DNA of 64,000 nt from Neovahlkampfia damariscottae (taxonomy: Eukaryota; Heterolobosea; Selenaionea; Neovahlkampfiida; Neovahlkampfiidae). Both the position numbers and the translations under genes were made by a program. The DNA lies in NCBI GenBank assembly GCA_016618085.1, contig JABLTG010000044.1:1-64000 (forward strand). Reading direction: 5' to 3'. Below, piece after piece: positions 23,055 through 32,172 of this stretch. Positions within the stretch are counted from its first letter, which is position 1. The number at the start of each line of letters is the position of its first letter. Below the pieces are notes generated by a model, which searched no databases, was not told the origin of the DNA, and saw only the letters and a program-made list of their open reading frames with translations.

Positions 23055-25216
23055 TTAAAGTTCATCTTTCTTTTTATTTTCAGTTTTTGGAGTTTCTTTA
23101 GCAGGTTCTGTTTCTTTTGGTTCTTCAACTGAAATATTATCTTCTGGTTTTTTATCTTCTTCTTTTTCTTGTTCTTCTTCTTCTTCTGTAGAATCAGTTT
23201 CTTCTTCATCATCTTTATTATCAAATAAACTTTCATCAACTTTTGTTCCTGTAACTTTTGCTAAAATAGGTTGAACTACTCTTTTCAAAGAAACTAATTT
23301 TTTGAAGATTTGTTTTTTAACAGGTTCATTTTGTTGACTTAACCATTGTAAAGTTCTTGAAATAGCTTTGTTGATTGTTTTTCTATCAGCAGCTTTAATT
23401 CTATTCGCGATATTTTTGTTTGTCATTTGATTACGTACTGTATCACAATAGTTTTCTAATCTAATTCTAGCTTCAGCAGCTCTTCTAAATTCTTCGTCTT
23501 CTTTTGCATTTTCTTCAGCATCTTTTGTCATTTTTTCAACTTCTTCAGCAGACAAGAAACCTTTTTTAATTGTAATTTCTTTTCTTTTTTTTGTTTGCAT
23601 ATCTTCTGCAGATACTTGTAAAATACCATTTTTATCCAATTTAAAAATAACTTTAATTTGAGGATAACCTTTTTTAGCTGATGGAATATCAGTTAATTGA
23701 AGTTCTCCTAATAATCTATTGAATTTTGTCATTGTTCTTTCTCCTTCATAAATTGGAATAGCTAATTGTGTTTGATAATCTTCTGTTGTTGTATAAATAT
23801 CATATTTTTCAGTTGGAATTGGTGTATTTCTATGAATAATTCTTGACATAATTCCACCAACAGTTTCAATACCTAAAGATAAAGGTGTAACATCCATAAG
23901 AACAACATCTTTAAATTCTTTTACTCCATTGATAATAGCAGCTTGAACAGCAGCTCCATAAGCAATAGCTTCATCTGGATTGACTTTTTCTGTTTCTAAT
24001 TTCTTTCCTTGAAAATATTCTGATACTAATTGTTGAACTTTTGGGATACGTGTTGAACCACCTACGAGTACTACAACATCAACTTCGTCAATTCCAACTT
24101 TAGCATCTGATAAAACTTGTTTGATTGGATTCATAGCTCTTAAAAATAAACCTTTGTTTAATTCTTCAAATTTAGCTCTTGTGATTTTTTCATTAAAATC
24201 AATACCATCTAATAATGATTCAATTTCAATATTTGCTTCGAGTTGATTGGATAAAACAATTTTAGCTTTTTCACAAGCAACTTTTAATTTTGTGAATGAT
24301 CTTTTGTTTGATTTAATATCTTTTTTATGTTTCTTTTTAAAGATACCAGTGAAGTAGTCAAGTAATTTTTGATCAAAATCTTCACCACCTAAATGCATAT
24401 CTCCTGCAGTTGCTCTAACTTGAAAAGTACCATTATCAATTGTTAAAACTATAAAAAAAAAAAGTGTTTAGTTTTTTTTTTTTATTTTTCTTACGTGAAA
24501 CATCTAAAGTACCACCACCTAAATCATAAACAAGGATATCTTTTTCTTTTTCATCATATAAACCATATGCAATTGAAGCAGCAGTAGGTTCATTAATAAT
24601 ACGAATAATTTCAAGTCCTGCAATTTTACCAGCATCTTTTGTTGCTTGTCTTTGAGCATCATTAAAATAAGCAGGTACTGTAACAACTGCATATTTAACT
24701 GGTTCATTGAGATAGTTTTCAGCTGTTTTTTTTAATTTTCCTAAAACCATAGCTGAAACTTGTTCTGGTGAAAATGTTTTTGTTTCATTTCCAACTTCAG
24801 CTTTAATAAAAACTTTACTATCAACACCAGTAAGTGTATATGTAAATAAATCTTTATCAGCTTTTTGTACTTCTTTAAGTTTTCTTCCAATGAGTCTTTT
24901 AACATCATATAAAGTGTTTGTTGGATTAAATTGAATATTGTTCTTTGCAGCTTCACCGACCAATGAACCACCACTTGGTGTAAATGAAACAACTGAAGGT
25001 GTAATTCTATTTCCTTGTTCGTTTGGAATAATTTCAACTTTTCCACCTCTGAATTCACACTTGTTTAGTATTTATAAAAAAGTTTTACCTGTAAATACCA
25101 ACAACTGAAAATGTTGTTCCTAAATCAATACCAATGACAGGACCATCATATTCCATTTTTTGGGCAATAGTTATAAAAAATAACACGGAGAGAATAACTA
25201 AAAGTTTGTTCAACAT
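23055..25216 (-). CDS. ER Hsp70 chaperone BiP/GRP78
   Basis: Luminal ER Hsp70 that folds secretory proteins and drives translocation. Three exons, complement(23055..24448, 24495..25048, 25089..25216), give 691 residues with introns of 46 and 40 nt. A hydrophobic signal peptide ([15 protein letters not shown]) opens the protein. It is followed by the Hsp70 signatures [21 protein letters not shown] and [13 protein letters not shown]. Splicing restores [17 protein letters not shown] and [12 protein letters not shown], both canonical. The substrate-binding domain is complete. The lid is followed by an acidic Glu/Thr/Lys-rich tail and the ER-retention signal KDEL at the very end. The tail is longer and more acidic than in most BiPs. 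Confidence 0.97.
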
Positions 25217-25252
25217 TCTCGTTACTTTGTGAAAAAAATCGTGTTGGTAGAT

Positions 25253-25259
25253 GATTGGT
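25253..25259 (-). promoter_or_regulatory. CCAATCA box of BiP
   Basis: TGATTGG 36 nt upstream of the BiP start. A second TGATTGG lies further upstream near 25284. Confidence 0.45.
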
Positions 25260-25416
25260 TCATTTTTCTTTACTTGTAAGAAAATGATTGGATAATTTTT
25301 TCATCAAATGGAAAGGGTTTTGTTGAGGGATTCTTGAGGAAAAAGATGAATAAAAATTTGGGTTTATATGACTGGAATAAAGAAAAATGGTTGACATCAA
25401 ACAACATCAGTTTGAA

Positions 25417-25637
25417 TTAAACTTTTATTTTTTCTTTAAAGTCTTCCAATGATTTGATTCCCTTTATTGCTTCTGAACTAATTTTACAATTTTTAATTTT
25501 TGAAAATGCGTTCAACCAAATTTCAACTTCTTTCGAATTCTTTGCATGAAAAATTTCAAAAGCAAAGGGTAATGCAACAAAACAAAAAGATGTTTCGTTT
25601 CTCTTTTGAATGAAACAATAAGACTCCTATGTAATTA
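25417..25637 (-). pseudogene. C-terminal remnant of a PH-domain protein
   Basis: An open stretch of ~70 codons ends at a TAA (25417-25419). It has no ATG and no upstream coding continuation. It reads SYCFIQKRNETSFCFVALPF, then AFEIFHAKNSKEVEIWLNAF and a lysine-rich tail. The pattern of an FxIxx strand followed by an E/A-x-E-x-W-L-x-A-F helix is the last strands and C-terminal helix of a PH domain. Only the 3' end of the gene survives; the break lies near 25630, just before the repeat block. Confidence 0.55.
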
Positions 25638-25730
25638 GTGACGTTATGAGAATAAACCTTAGTTTCTAACTTGAAGTCTATGGTTTCAACCGGACAGGTG
25701 TGGTTTTTAGCAATAAAAACACTTATTTCT

Positions 25731-25807
25731 GAATAAGTGAGGTTAATCCGAACAAGTGGTGTTATTCCGAATAAGTATGGTTTCTGACGAATAAGTAGTG
25801 TTACCTT
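25731..25807. repeat. Degenerate 19-20 bp tandem repeat
   Basis: Four units begin at about 25731, 25750, 25769 and 25789 and share GAATAAGT followed by an (A/T/G)-rich GGTT or GTGTT segment. The first unit also forms an inverted repeat with the preceding ACTTATT (25721-25727) around a 4-nt spacer. No coding frame crosses the block. Confidence 0.6.
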
Positions 25808-26443
25808 AAAAAAGATGAGTTATAGAAAATAAGTCCTTTGTTCACTTTTTGTACTGTCATCCATAGTGAATATTTATAATATAACTGCTCAGATTTAAAT
25901 GTGTAAAAAATTTGTCCAATAACATTTTTTGAATTCAACCAAGAAAACTGATGTGCACTTAATATACAAGATGATTTTCGTTCTTTATTATCAGTTGGAA
26001 CAGATTCAGTGTTTGAATAAGAGTGTTATTATATTGGAGAATTTAATTTCTAAATTTTTCATTTCATCAAAATTTAATGTCCAAACAATTTATTTTTCTC
26101 CTTTAAATCAGTGATCGGATTCAACCAAAATGTTTAAACGACTGTTCAAATAAGAAGATAAAAAATAGTAACCAATAATATTACTCTAAATGGTTCATGT
26201 AAATGATACTTGAATTAGTGCATGTTTTCCTTTTTCAAATAAATAGTAATTGTAATGAGACGGATGGATATTTTTCCAGAAATTTTCGTTTGAATCCGAG
26301 TAGAAATAATCCATAAAAATGTTTACTCTTGAATTCTTCTTTTGATTACATATTATTTCTTTCCCTTTGTTTTCTTTTTTGAGTGACTAAAAAAACTTTG
26401 GACCGACAAATAAATTTTGATTTCAAAGTCTCTCAATTTTTAT
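25808..26443. other. Intergenic stretch without a supported gene
   Basis: AT-rich sequence with only short, unconvincing open frames, including a 61-codon plus-strand frame at 25929-26114 with no ATG start and no recognisable content. A CCAAT occurs near 25917 but no gene follows it. The stretch may contain decayed genes. Confidence 0.4.
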
Positions 26444-26450
26444 CCAATCA
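26444..26450 (+). promoter_or_regulatory. CCAATCA box of the small gene at 26470
   Basis: CCAATCA 19 nt before the ATG at 26470. Confidence 0.4.
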
Positions 26451-26469
26451 TATCGACTTCAATTTGAAA

Positions 26470-26815
26470 ATGTGGTGTTGCGGTGAATCACTTAAACTTG
26501 AAATAGAACAAAGGACACCTATGATCCAAAGAGTTGACATCAAACAAAGTATAAAAACAATAAAAAACTCAATTCTTGAACAATTACGCTTTAGATCAGA
26601 AATATTGAGATCTACGAACGAAGAAGACAAGAAAAAGTACGAAGAAAAGCTTCAAAGGAAAAAAATTCCTGCAAAGATGTAGTTACTGATTATCGCGAAG
26701 CAATTCGCTCAAAAAATCCAAATTCCTCTGATTTAGAGGTGAAACAATTGATGTTGAAAAAATTCGGAAATATGACAGTTAATGGGTGGCGCCAAGTTCT
26801 TGATGATTTCATTTA
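26470..26815 (+). CDS. Small hypothetical protein with one frame break
   Basis: An ATG preceded by a CCAATCA box opens a frame starting MWCCGESLKLEIEQRTP and rich in charged helix, which stops at 26683. The +1 frame continues at once with KDVVTDYREAIRSKNPN and ends VNGWRQVLDDFI before a TAA at about 26813-26815. The two halves would join if the A7 run at 26659-26665 held one more base. It may be a recent one-base lesion or a sequence error. About 115 residues in total; no family recognised. Confidence 0.45.
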
Positions 26816-26980
26816 AATTTTATTATAAAATTTCTTATGTTTACTTGTAAAAATATTATTTCATTCACAAAATTTGAATCAATCCCATATTTTTGAAACA
26901 ATGATTTCATTTTCCAAGCAACATCGCTTGTTTGGTATGTACAATCAATAAGTTGGTAACAAATTTCTGATATCATTTTA
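26814..26980 (-). CDS. Possible small protein of 55 residues
   Basis: An ATG-initiated frame (MISEICYQLIDCTYQ...) runs 55 codons on the minus strand and ends beside the 3' end of the preceding gene. It has mixed amino-acid use with a Cys/Tyr-rich start. There is no recognisable domain, and no CCAAT box lies close to its start. It could be an exon remnant or chance. Confidence 0.22.
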
Positions 26981-27188
26981 ATTTATTATTTTAATTGAAC
27001 CCAATTGATTATAAAGCAAATAAGAACTATAATATGATATAATATAGTTCACATTTATCTTTGTTACCAACAGAAAATACTGGTGAATTTGAGTAATAGT
27101 TTGTGCTCGTTCTTGATGGTAGTAAAGCCGGATGAGTGCACAATCTCAAAGAATTGAATGTTTTCATCACTAAAAAGCAAAAGAAACT
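26981..27188. other. Short spacer before the SAM-domain gene
   Basis: AT-rich spacer with several ATAATATAG-like stretches around 27025-27060. No coding frame of note is seen. Confidence 0.35.
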
Positions 27189-27791
27189 TTATTTTTGAAT
27201 GTTTTTTATTCCTTCCCATAATTTTATCTTGGTTCCAAATTTTACATTTAGTCCTTTCATTTCTGGATCATTAAGATTAGACAAAACAAGCCCATCAACA
27301 TCCTCATCCTTTAATATATATGCTTCATTTTTATCAATATTTAATATATTTATGGCCCAGTAGTAGACCTCATCGGCTGACCAAGATGAAAAGTTTTTTT
27401 TTTCGTTATAAACTTGTTTCAAATTTTCTATGCCCCATGAAGGAACTCCGTTGATATTTCTTTTTTTAATGGATTCAATTTTTAAAATTGACTCAAGTTC
27501 ATAAACGTCGTTTCCTATATTTTTTCTCAGCTCGCCAGAAAGAAATTCATCTTTTCCAAAGTTATTTCCTTCTTCACAATAAAGTCTAATTCTGTAAGAG
27601 TCTCCATCTTTTTTTGCAAAGAGAAATAATTCATTTTCCTTTCTCAATTCAGCTGTCCATTCCTCACCCAAAAAATTGACAGTGTTCTTAAAAGTCATTT
27701 TTTGTTTACTGAGAGACTCATTTGCCAACCATAAGTTTTGAGAAAAAATTCTTAACGTAAATTCAATCTCTTGAACTTGAACAAATTTCAT
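27189..27791 (-). CDS. SAM-domain protein
   Basis: Single exon, 200 residues. The C-terminal ~65 residues form a sterile alpha motif: SSWSADEVYYWAINILNI, then YILKDEDVDGLVLSNLND and GTKIKLWEGIKNIQK, with the W-s-x-x-x-V-x-x-W entry and the L-x-x-G-x-K-x-x-L-x-x-x-I exit. Residues ~20-110 look like a beta-rich domain (GEEWTAELRKENELFLFAKK, YRIRLYCEEG) that I cannot name. SAM domains mediate protein or RNA contacts; a signalling adaptor is plausible. Confidence 0.7.
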   Translation of the reverse strand: MKFVQVQEIEFTLRIFSQNLWLANESLSKQKMTFKNTVNFLGEEWTAELRKENELFLFAKKDGDSYRIRLYCEEGNNFGKDEFLSGELRKNIGNDVYELESILKIESIKKRNINGVPSWGIENLKQVYNEKKNFSSWSADEVYYWAINILNIDKNEAYILKDEDVDGLVLSNLNDPEMKGLNVKFGTKIKLWEGIKNIQK

Positions 27792-27815
27792 TGGATCTAG
27801 TAAAATTAAATTGTA

Positions 27816-27820
27816 ATTGG
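27816..27820. promoter_or_regulatory. Shared ATTGG box of a divergent gene pair
   Basis: ATTGG nearly midway between the SAM-protein start (24 nt away) and the transglutaminase-like start (25 nt away). One bidirectional promoter would explain the spacing. Confidence 0.45.
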
Positions 27821-27845
27821 TTGTTTCATTTGAAGTTTACTGGTA

Positions 27846-28664
27846 ATGTCTATTGAAAACCAAGGCTCTACTTATTATTCTGATTATGAGAAATGTAAAG
27901 TTATATTCAAAGAATCCCACAAAAACTATAAAAAACTTGATGAGCTTGGAATATGTTCAATGATAATTCAAAATAAATTTGATGATGAAAAAGGACTTCA
28001 TAATGACGAAAATTTGACTCAATCAGTTGTAAATAATTTAAAAGGAAAAGGTGATTGTATTACAAGTTCAATTTTTGTTGAGGATTTGTTGAAGAAACAA
28101 AATCTTAAGTTTTCTTGGGCGACTGGATATCTCCAACCTGAAAACGAATTTCATTGTTTTCTCGTTGTTTTTGTTGATGTCAACGCAAACTCTGGAATGA
28201 TTTTAATGGATGCCACAAGGGGTGATAATATAACAGAACCACTTTTTCTTTTAAAGTCTGAAGGAGCATCAATTTATGTGCCAAAAGCGAAATTACAATT
28301 TTCTTTTATAAATCAAAAAATTTTTCAAGTTGATGGATGTAATTATAAAGGATCATACTCATTAGATGACAATTCCTCTTCAGCATTAGAACAATTACGT
28401 AAAAGTTTTGAGGAAATTAGTAATACAACAATAACAAGAAATAAAGTAACACAAAAACTGAGTGAAATTAAAATACCAACACTTCCAAATATTGAAAATA
28501 TTTTAAAAAAAATTAGTAACGCTCTAAATGAGGAAGAAATGATCATTATTTCTAAGAAGTCTTTAGAAGAAGAACTCAAACAGAAAAAACTGGAAGTTGA
28601 TATTTTGAAGACTATTAAAGAAGACTATGACAGTGTTTCTAAATTTATGGATAAAAATAAATAA
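27846..28664 (+). CDS. Transglutaminase-like fold protein
   Basis: Single exon, 272 residues. The middle third has the layout of the transglutaminase/papain-like core. GDCITSSIFVEDLLKK holds a candidate nucleophile Cys at the start of a helix, about 20 residues later comes WATGYLQPENEFHCFLVVF with the candidate His, and GMILMDATRGD holds the candidate Asp. This C-H-D order and spacing are those of transglutaminase-like proteases. The C-terminal ~80 residues are a coiled coil (EEEMIIISKKSLEEELKQKK). No signal peptide is seen. It could be a cysteine protease, a transamidase or an inactive relative. The fold call is an inference from motif spacing. Confidence 0.5.
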   Translation: MSIENQGSTYYSDYEKCKVIFKESHKNYKKLDELGICSMIIQNKFDDEKGLHNDENLTQSVVNNLKGKGDCITSSIFVEDLLKKQNLKFSWATGYLQPENEFHCFLVVFVDVNANSGMILMDATRGDNITEPLFLLKSEGASIYVPKAKLQFSFINQKIFQVDGCNYKGSYSLDDNSSSALEQLRKSFEEISNTTITRNKVTQKLSEIKIPTLPNIENILKKISNALNEEEMIIISKKSLEEELKQKKLEVDILKTIKEDYDSVSKFMDKNK

Positions 28665-28815
28665 TTTATTGACAATTTTTTGATCAAATTACCACAATTT
28701 CCATTTTTTTATAAATTAATTGAAATATGAGAAAAATCGTGTTGCTTTCTTCACAATTAATGTTCTGAAATTCGTCCAAATAAAGGAACAGATGAATGTT
28801 TTAAACAAGCAATAT

Positions 28816-29198
28816 TTATTTTTCGTTTCTTAATTCTATTTCCATTTTTTCGTATTCTTTATGGATATCTTCATCAACATCATATGAATCCAATGGAGCG
28901 TAAGAAATCTTTTTGGAGTCTAGCTCTTCTTCGGTCATTCTTATTTGATTTGTGATATGGAAGTTAATGTCGCTAATCTTCATTTGGCATTTTTCAATGT
29001 CTTTCTTGAGACCTACCATTCTTTGTCCAATTTCTTTTCTAACTTGTTCTAAAGTCGCATTTTTGAAAAGATTTTTTTCGCTTTCGTAACATTTACAGAA
29101 ATCATCAAGGTTTTTTTTTGACGTTTTTGGCGTAGTTCTTCGTAGTTAATAGTTTCTTCTTCGTCAGGAAAACAAAAAAGGCGTTTGATCTGCTTCAT
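28816..29198 (-). CDS. Hypothetical coiled-coil protein with one frame break
   Basis: An ATG at 29198 opens MKQIKRLFCFPDEEE..., which runs to an A9 run (T9 at 29111-29119 on the plus strand). There the frame shifts, and the following frame runs on to the stop at 28816. That segment begins NLDDFCKCYESEKNLFKNA and continues as a charged coiled coil ending MEIELRNEK. One base in the run would join them into ~125 residues. No family recognised. It is an ordinary small gene with a lesion or a homopolymer error. Confidence 0.42.
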
Positions 29199-29418
29199 GC
29201 TTTTCCAACTTGAACTAGTGATATTATTGGCCGATTGACAAAAGTAAACTTTATTTGTTTTAACTCATTCTCGAAAGAAAGAGGCTGACTTCTAATAAGT
29301 AACCAGACATATGAACAAGAACTGGAATTTCAATGCCATTGTCAATAAGAAAAAGATGAATATAATTTATTTTGGTCACAGCACGACACAGAACTGAGGA
29401 ACATTCTAATAGCAAAAT
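29199..29418. other. Spacer 5' to the Fanzor remnant
   Basis: No gene is supported. The left boundary of the Fanzor-derived sequence may lie here, but no terminal repeat or coding continuation is visible. Confidence 0.3.
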
Positions 29419-29860
29419 TTGGCATTGTATCATTTTTATTGTTATTTAGTATTCCAAGTAATTTTCTTGTTCATGATATTGATGTTTTGTGTTATAGTTT
29501 TTTATAAAACTATAACATTTCAAGTTCGTCAAACACTAAAACATCTTGCTCAAAAAGATTCTGTTCAAGTACATGAAGTTTCAGAACATTATACCAGTTG
29601 TACATGTGGATCATGTGGAAAAATAGATTGGAAACTTGGAAAAAAAGATTATTTCAATTGTAAATATTGTAATTTTTCTCTTCCAAGAGATTATAATGGA
29701 GCAAGAAATATATTTCTGATGAATATACAAAATTTTATTGGAAATCCAAAAACTGCCAGTACTGCTGGCGACGGTCCTATCCCGAAAGAAATCTTGATTT
29801 TAATGTCTGGTCTGATTAATCAGAATGAACGGAAAAGTCAGTTTTAAGATAGCGGTTGAT
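29419..29860 (+). mobile_element. C-terminal remnant of a Fanzor (TnpB-like) nuclease
   Basis: Open frame to the TAA ending at 29847. From ~29520 it reads as the end of a Fanzor/TnpB nuclease: FQVRQTLKHLAQ, HEVSEHYTSCTCGSCGKID (RuvC-II Glu and first CxxC), FNCKYCNF (second CxxC of the zinc ribbon) and RDYNGARNIFL (RuvC-III Asp in the conserved RDxNGARN). Two of the three RuvC acidic residues are present. The RuvC-I region and the whole N-terminal guide-RNA-binding part are absent. A perfect palindrome CTGATTAATCAG sits at 29812-29823 near the coding end. The first ~35 codons are hydrophobic and not Fanzor-like. It is a dead fragment of a plain DNA transposon. Confidence 0.8.
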
Positions 29861-29861
29861 T

Positions 29862-30140
29862 GTAAATTTTCTGTGTTAAATTCTGTTTGAAGAAATTTGA
29901 AAAAATAATTTGCTCCTATTGGACAACTTGTAAGAGTGTCAATGGTGAGTGAACTCATTAAGGTATCTTCCCATTCTTCGTATAAACTTTCAACTGATTT
30001 TTCATATTCTTCTTCATTTTCGGCTTCAGTTCTTGCTTCTTTAAAAGCTTGATGAATTGTGAGATTTTGTTTTCCTTACCTTTCATTATTTGAAGAAATA
30101 TTTGTGTAGAATGGGGTTTTTCTTCTTCTTTCTTGGGCAT
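29862..30140 (-). pseudogene. Truncated RGS-domain protein
   Basis: The ATG at 30140 starts MPKKEEEKPHSTQIF. Exon 30080..30140, a 32-nt intron and a second exon from 30047 follow. Splicing gives AFKEARTEAENEEEYEKSVE, then SSLTIDTLTSCPIGANYFFK and FLQTEFNTENLQ. This is the first helix-turn segment of an RGS domain, with its P-x-G-xx-x-F-x-x-FL-x-x-EF-x-x-ENL signature. The remaining two-thirds of the domain is missing: the frame enters sequence antisense to the Fanzor remnant and stops near 29801. RGS proteins accelerate GTP hydrolysis by G-alpha; this copy cannot fold as one. Confidence 0.68.
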
Positions 30141-30147
30141 AACAAAA

Positions 30148-30154
30148 TGATTGG
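30148..30154 (-). promoter_or_regulatory. CCAATCA box of the RGS fragment
   Basis: TGATTGG 7 nt upstream of the RGS start codon. Confidence 0.4.
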
Positions 30155-30172
30155 AGGATAAGAATCAACATC

Positions 30173-30179
30173 TGATTGG
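30173..30179 (+). promoter_or_regulatory. ATTGG box of the synthetase-like gene
   Basis: TGATTGG 15 nt before the ATG at 30195. Confidence 0.4.
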
Positions 30180-30194
30180 TTTGACAAAAAAAAC

Positions 30195-32032
30195 ATGCAA
30201 GTGGACGATTTTGAAAAGATTCTTGATGAATTAATCTCAGAATTAAAAAAAAACATCTCTTTAAACTATAATTCAAATGATTCCGAATTTAATAAAGCAT
30301 TGAAACAATCAGAAGAAATTCATAAAAAAATATTTCAAAAAAACCGTCAGATCAACTCTGAAAAAGTGTTTTTGAAAATTTTGTATCAGAAATATGATAA
30401 TCTTGAAAAAAAAATCGAAATATATTTTTCAACAAGACCAATAAGCAAAGGACAAGAAAAATATTTTCGAAAAAAAATAAAAGAGTTTCAACAAACAAAA
30501 AAAGTGAATGAATCTCCAAATCCACTTGTAATTTGAAACTTTCACACTTACTCTTTTAAAAAAGAAATTCTCTGATTTGAGAAAAGCAACTTTTACTGAA
30601 TTAATCAAACAACAAAATTTTGAAGTTTATCCACATGCTTTTAAACCTAATTATGACATAAAATCGTTTATAAATAAGTTTTCAAATATAGAAAATAACT
30701 CAAGGATTGAAGAAGAATCAATATCGTTGACTGGAAGAATCACATTCAAAAGGAACACTCGTGCAAATTCTTTCATCACAATTCAATCAAATGAATTGAG
30801 TTTACAAGTTCTAGGAAATCCAAATGAATATTCAAACCCTGAAGAATTCGAAAAGATTAATAAATTATTAAAAAGAGGTGATATAGTTGGGGTAATTGGT
30901 CATCCAGGTAAATCTGTCCGTGGAGAGTTAAGCATTGTTCCAACCAAAATGATATTATTGGCACCTTGTATGAAAATGATTTCTGACAACTCAATGAATT
31001 TACCATATTTAGAATTGATCAATAATCCAACTTGCAGAAAGAATTATTTATTCAAATCCAAATTAAACAAATTGTTAAGACTTTTCTTCGTAGAGTTGGA
31101 TTTTTTGGAAGTTGAAACTCCGTATTTAATTCCAAAATTTAATTTAGTTTCTGAATTTGAATGTGCATTTGATGATGAAATGAAACTTTACCTCAGAACA
31201 TCTTCATTGGATTATTTTGAACATTTGCTCATTGGTGGATATGATTCAATTTTTGAAATTGGAAAATCATTTCAATCTGATATAGACAAACCTGAATATT
31301 CAATTTGTGAATTTGGTTGTTCCAATAGATCTTCCCAGCGCTGCCTAAATATGTTTCTAGATATTTTTCAAAGTAAGAAAAGAACATCAAATTGAATTTT
31401 AGACATTTGCGAATTAGGAGATTTCAAATTTAATACTGTTGAAATAGATGTAATACAAACATTAGAAGAGGTTTTAGGATTGAAATTTGATAATTTTGAT
31501 GAAAAAATGAAATTAAAATTGGAAGGAATTTTGAGAAAATTTGAAATTGGATGTGCACCACCAATAACAATTGAAAATATATTAAATGGAGTGAGATATT
31601 TTCAAATAATATTTTAACTATTTTTAATAGATTATTGATGAATTCATTATTTCCAAAGAATACAAAAATGATGATTTGGTAATTTTGAAAAACTTTCCCA
31701 ATGTTTATTCAAATATTGAACAAAGTGACAAAAACAAAAATTCTTGTTGTAAGATTGAAGTTTACATTCAAAATGAAATTATCTTCAAAGGACATTCTAC
31801 GAAAATTCCAGAAAAGGAAATTTTTGAAAAACAATTTGGATTGATTTCTATGTCTTTTGGTAGAATTTACACCGATAATATTTGTCAAGGCTTCACTGAT
31901 TGGGTATTTTTTTTTATTAACTTCTAATTGTTTAAGAATGGAATCTTGTTTCCCCTTCCAATAGATCCAAATAGAAAATGCTTGGAAGATGAAATCATGG
32001 AAATTTGTGATAAAATTCTTTCATTTCATTAA
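30195..32032 (+). CDS. Lysyl-tRNA synthetase-like protein with degraded catalytic motifs
   Basis: Five exons (30195..30527, 30565..31372, 31403..31590, 31631..31903, 31937..32032) give 565 residues. A ~125-residue coiled-coil extension precedes a LysRS-type anticodon-binding OB fold (YPHAFKPNYDI, GRITFKRNT, KRGDIVGVIGHPGKSVRGEL). The class II core starts YLELINNPTCRKNYLFKSKL and has FLEVETPYLIP as motif 1. Motif 2, normally FRNEG...FTTCEF in LysRS, is FQSDIDKPEYSICEF, so the ATP-binding Arg is Gln. Motif 3, normally GxGxGxDR, is only FGLISMSFGR. The reading frame is clean across four introns, so this is a maintained protein rather than an obvious pseudogene. It is probably a non-catalytic paralogue. 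Confidence 0.82.
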
Positions 32033-32172
32033 ATTTAGAAATTCAATTTCTCAAATATTTGATTATCCAAATCAAAACTAAAAATAGTGATTTTCGATCA
32101 AATGACTAAAAAAAGTTATTTTGAATTCAATAAGTTCAATTGAATTTTGATGATCTTTTTCATTGTTCCAGA

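Noticed and set aside
25929-26114. Candidate 61-codon gene in the gap after BiP
   Set aside because: No ATG start, no domain and composition no different from the surrounding spacer.
26287-26310. tRNA-like TTTGAATCC segment
   Set aside because: No acceptor stem or D-arm partner could be found around it; no tRNA gene was supported anywhere in the window.
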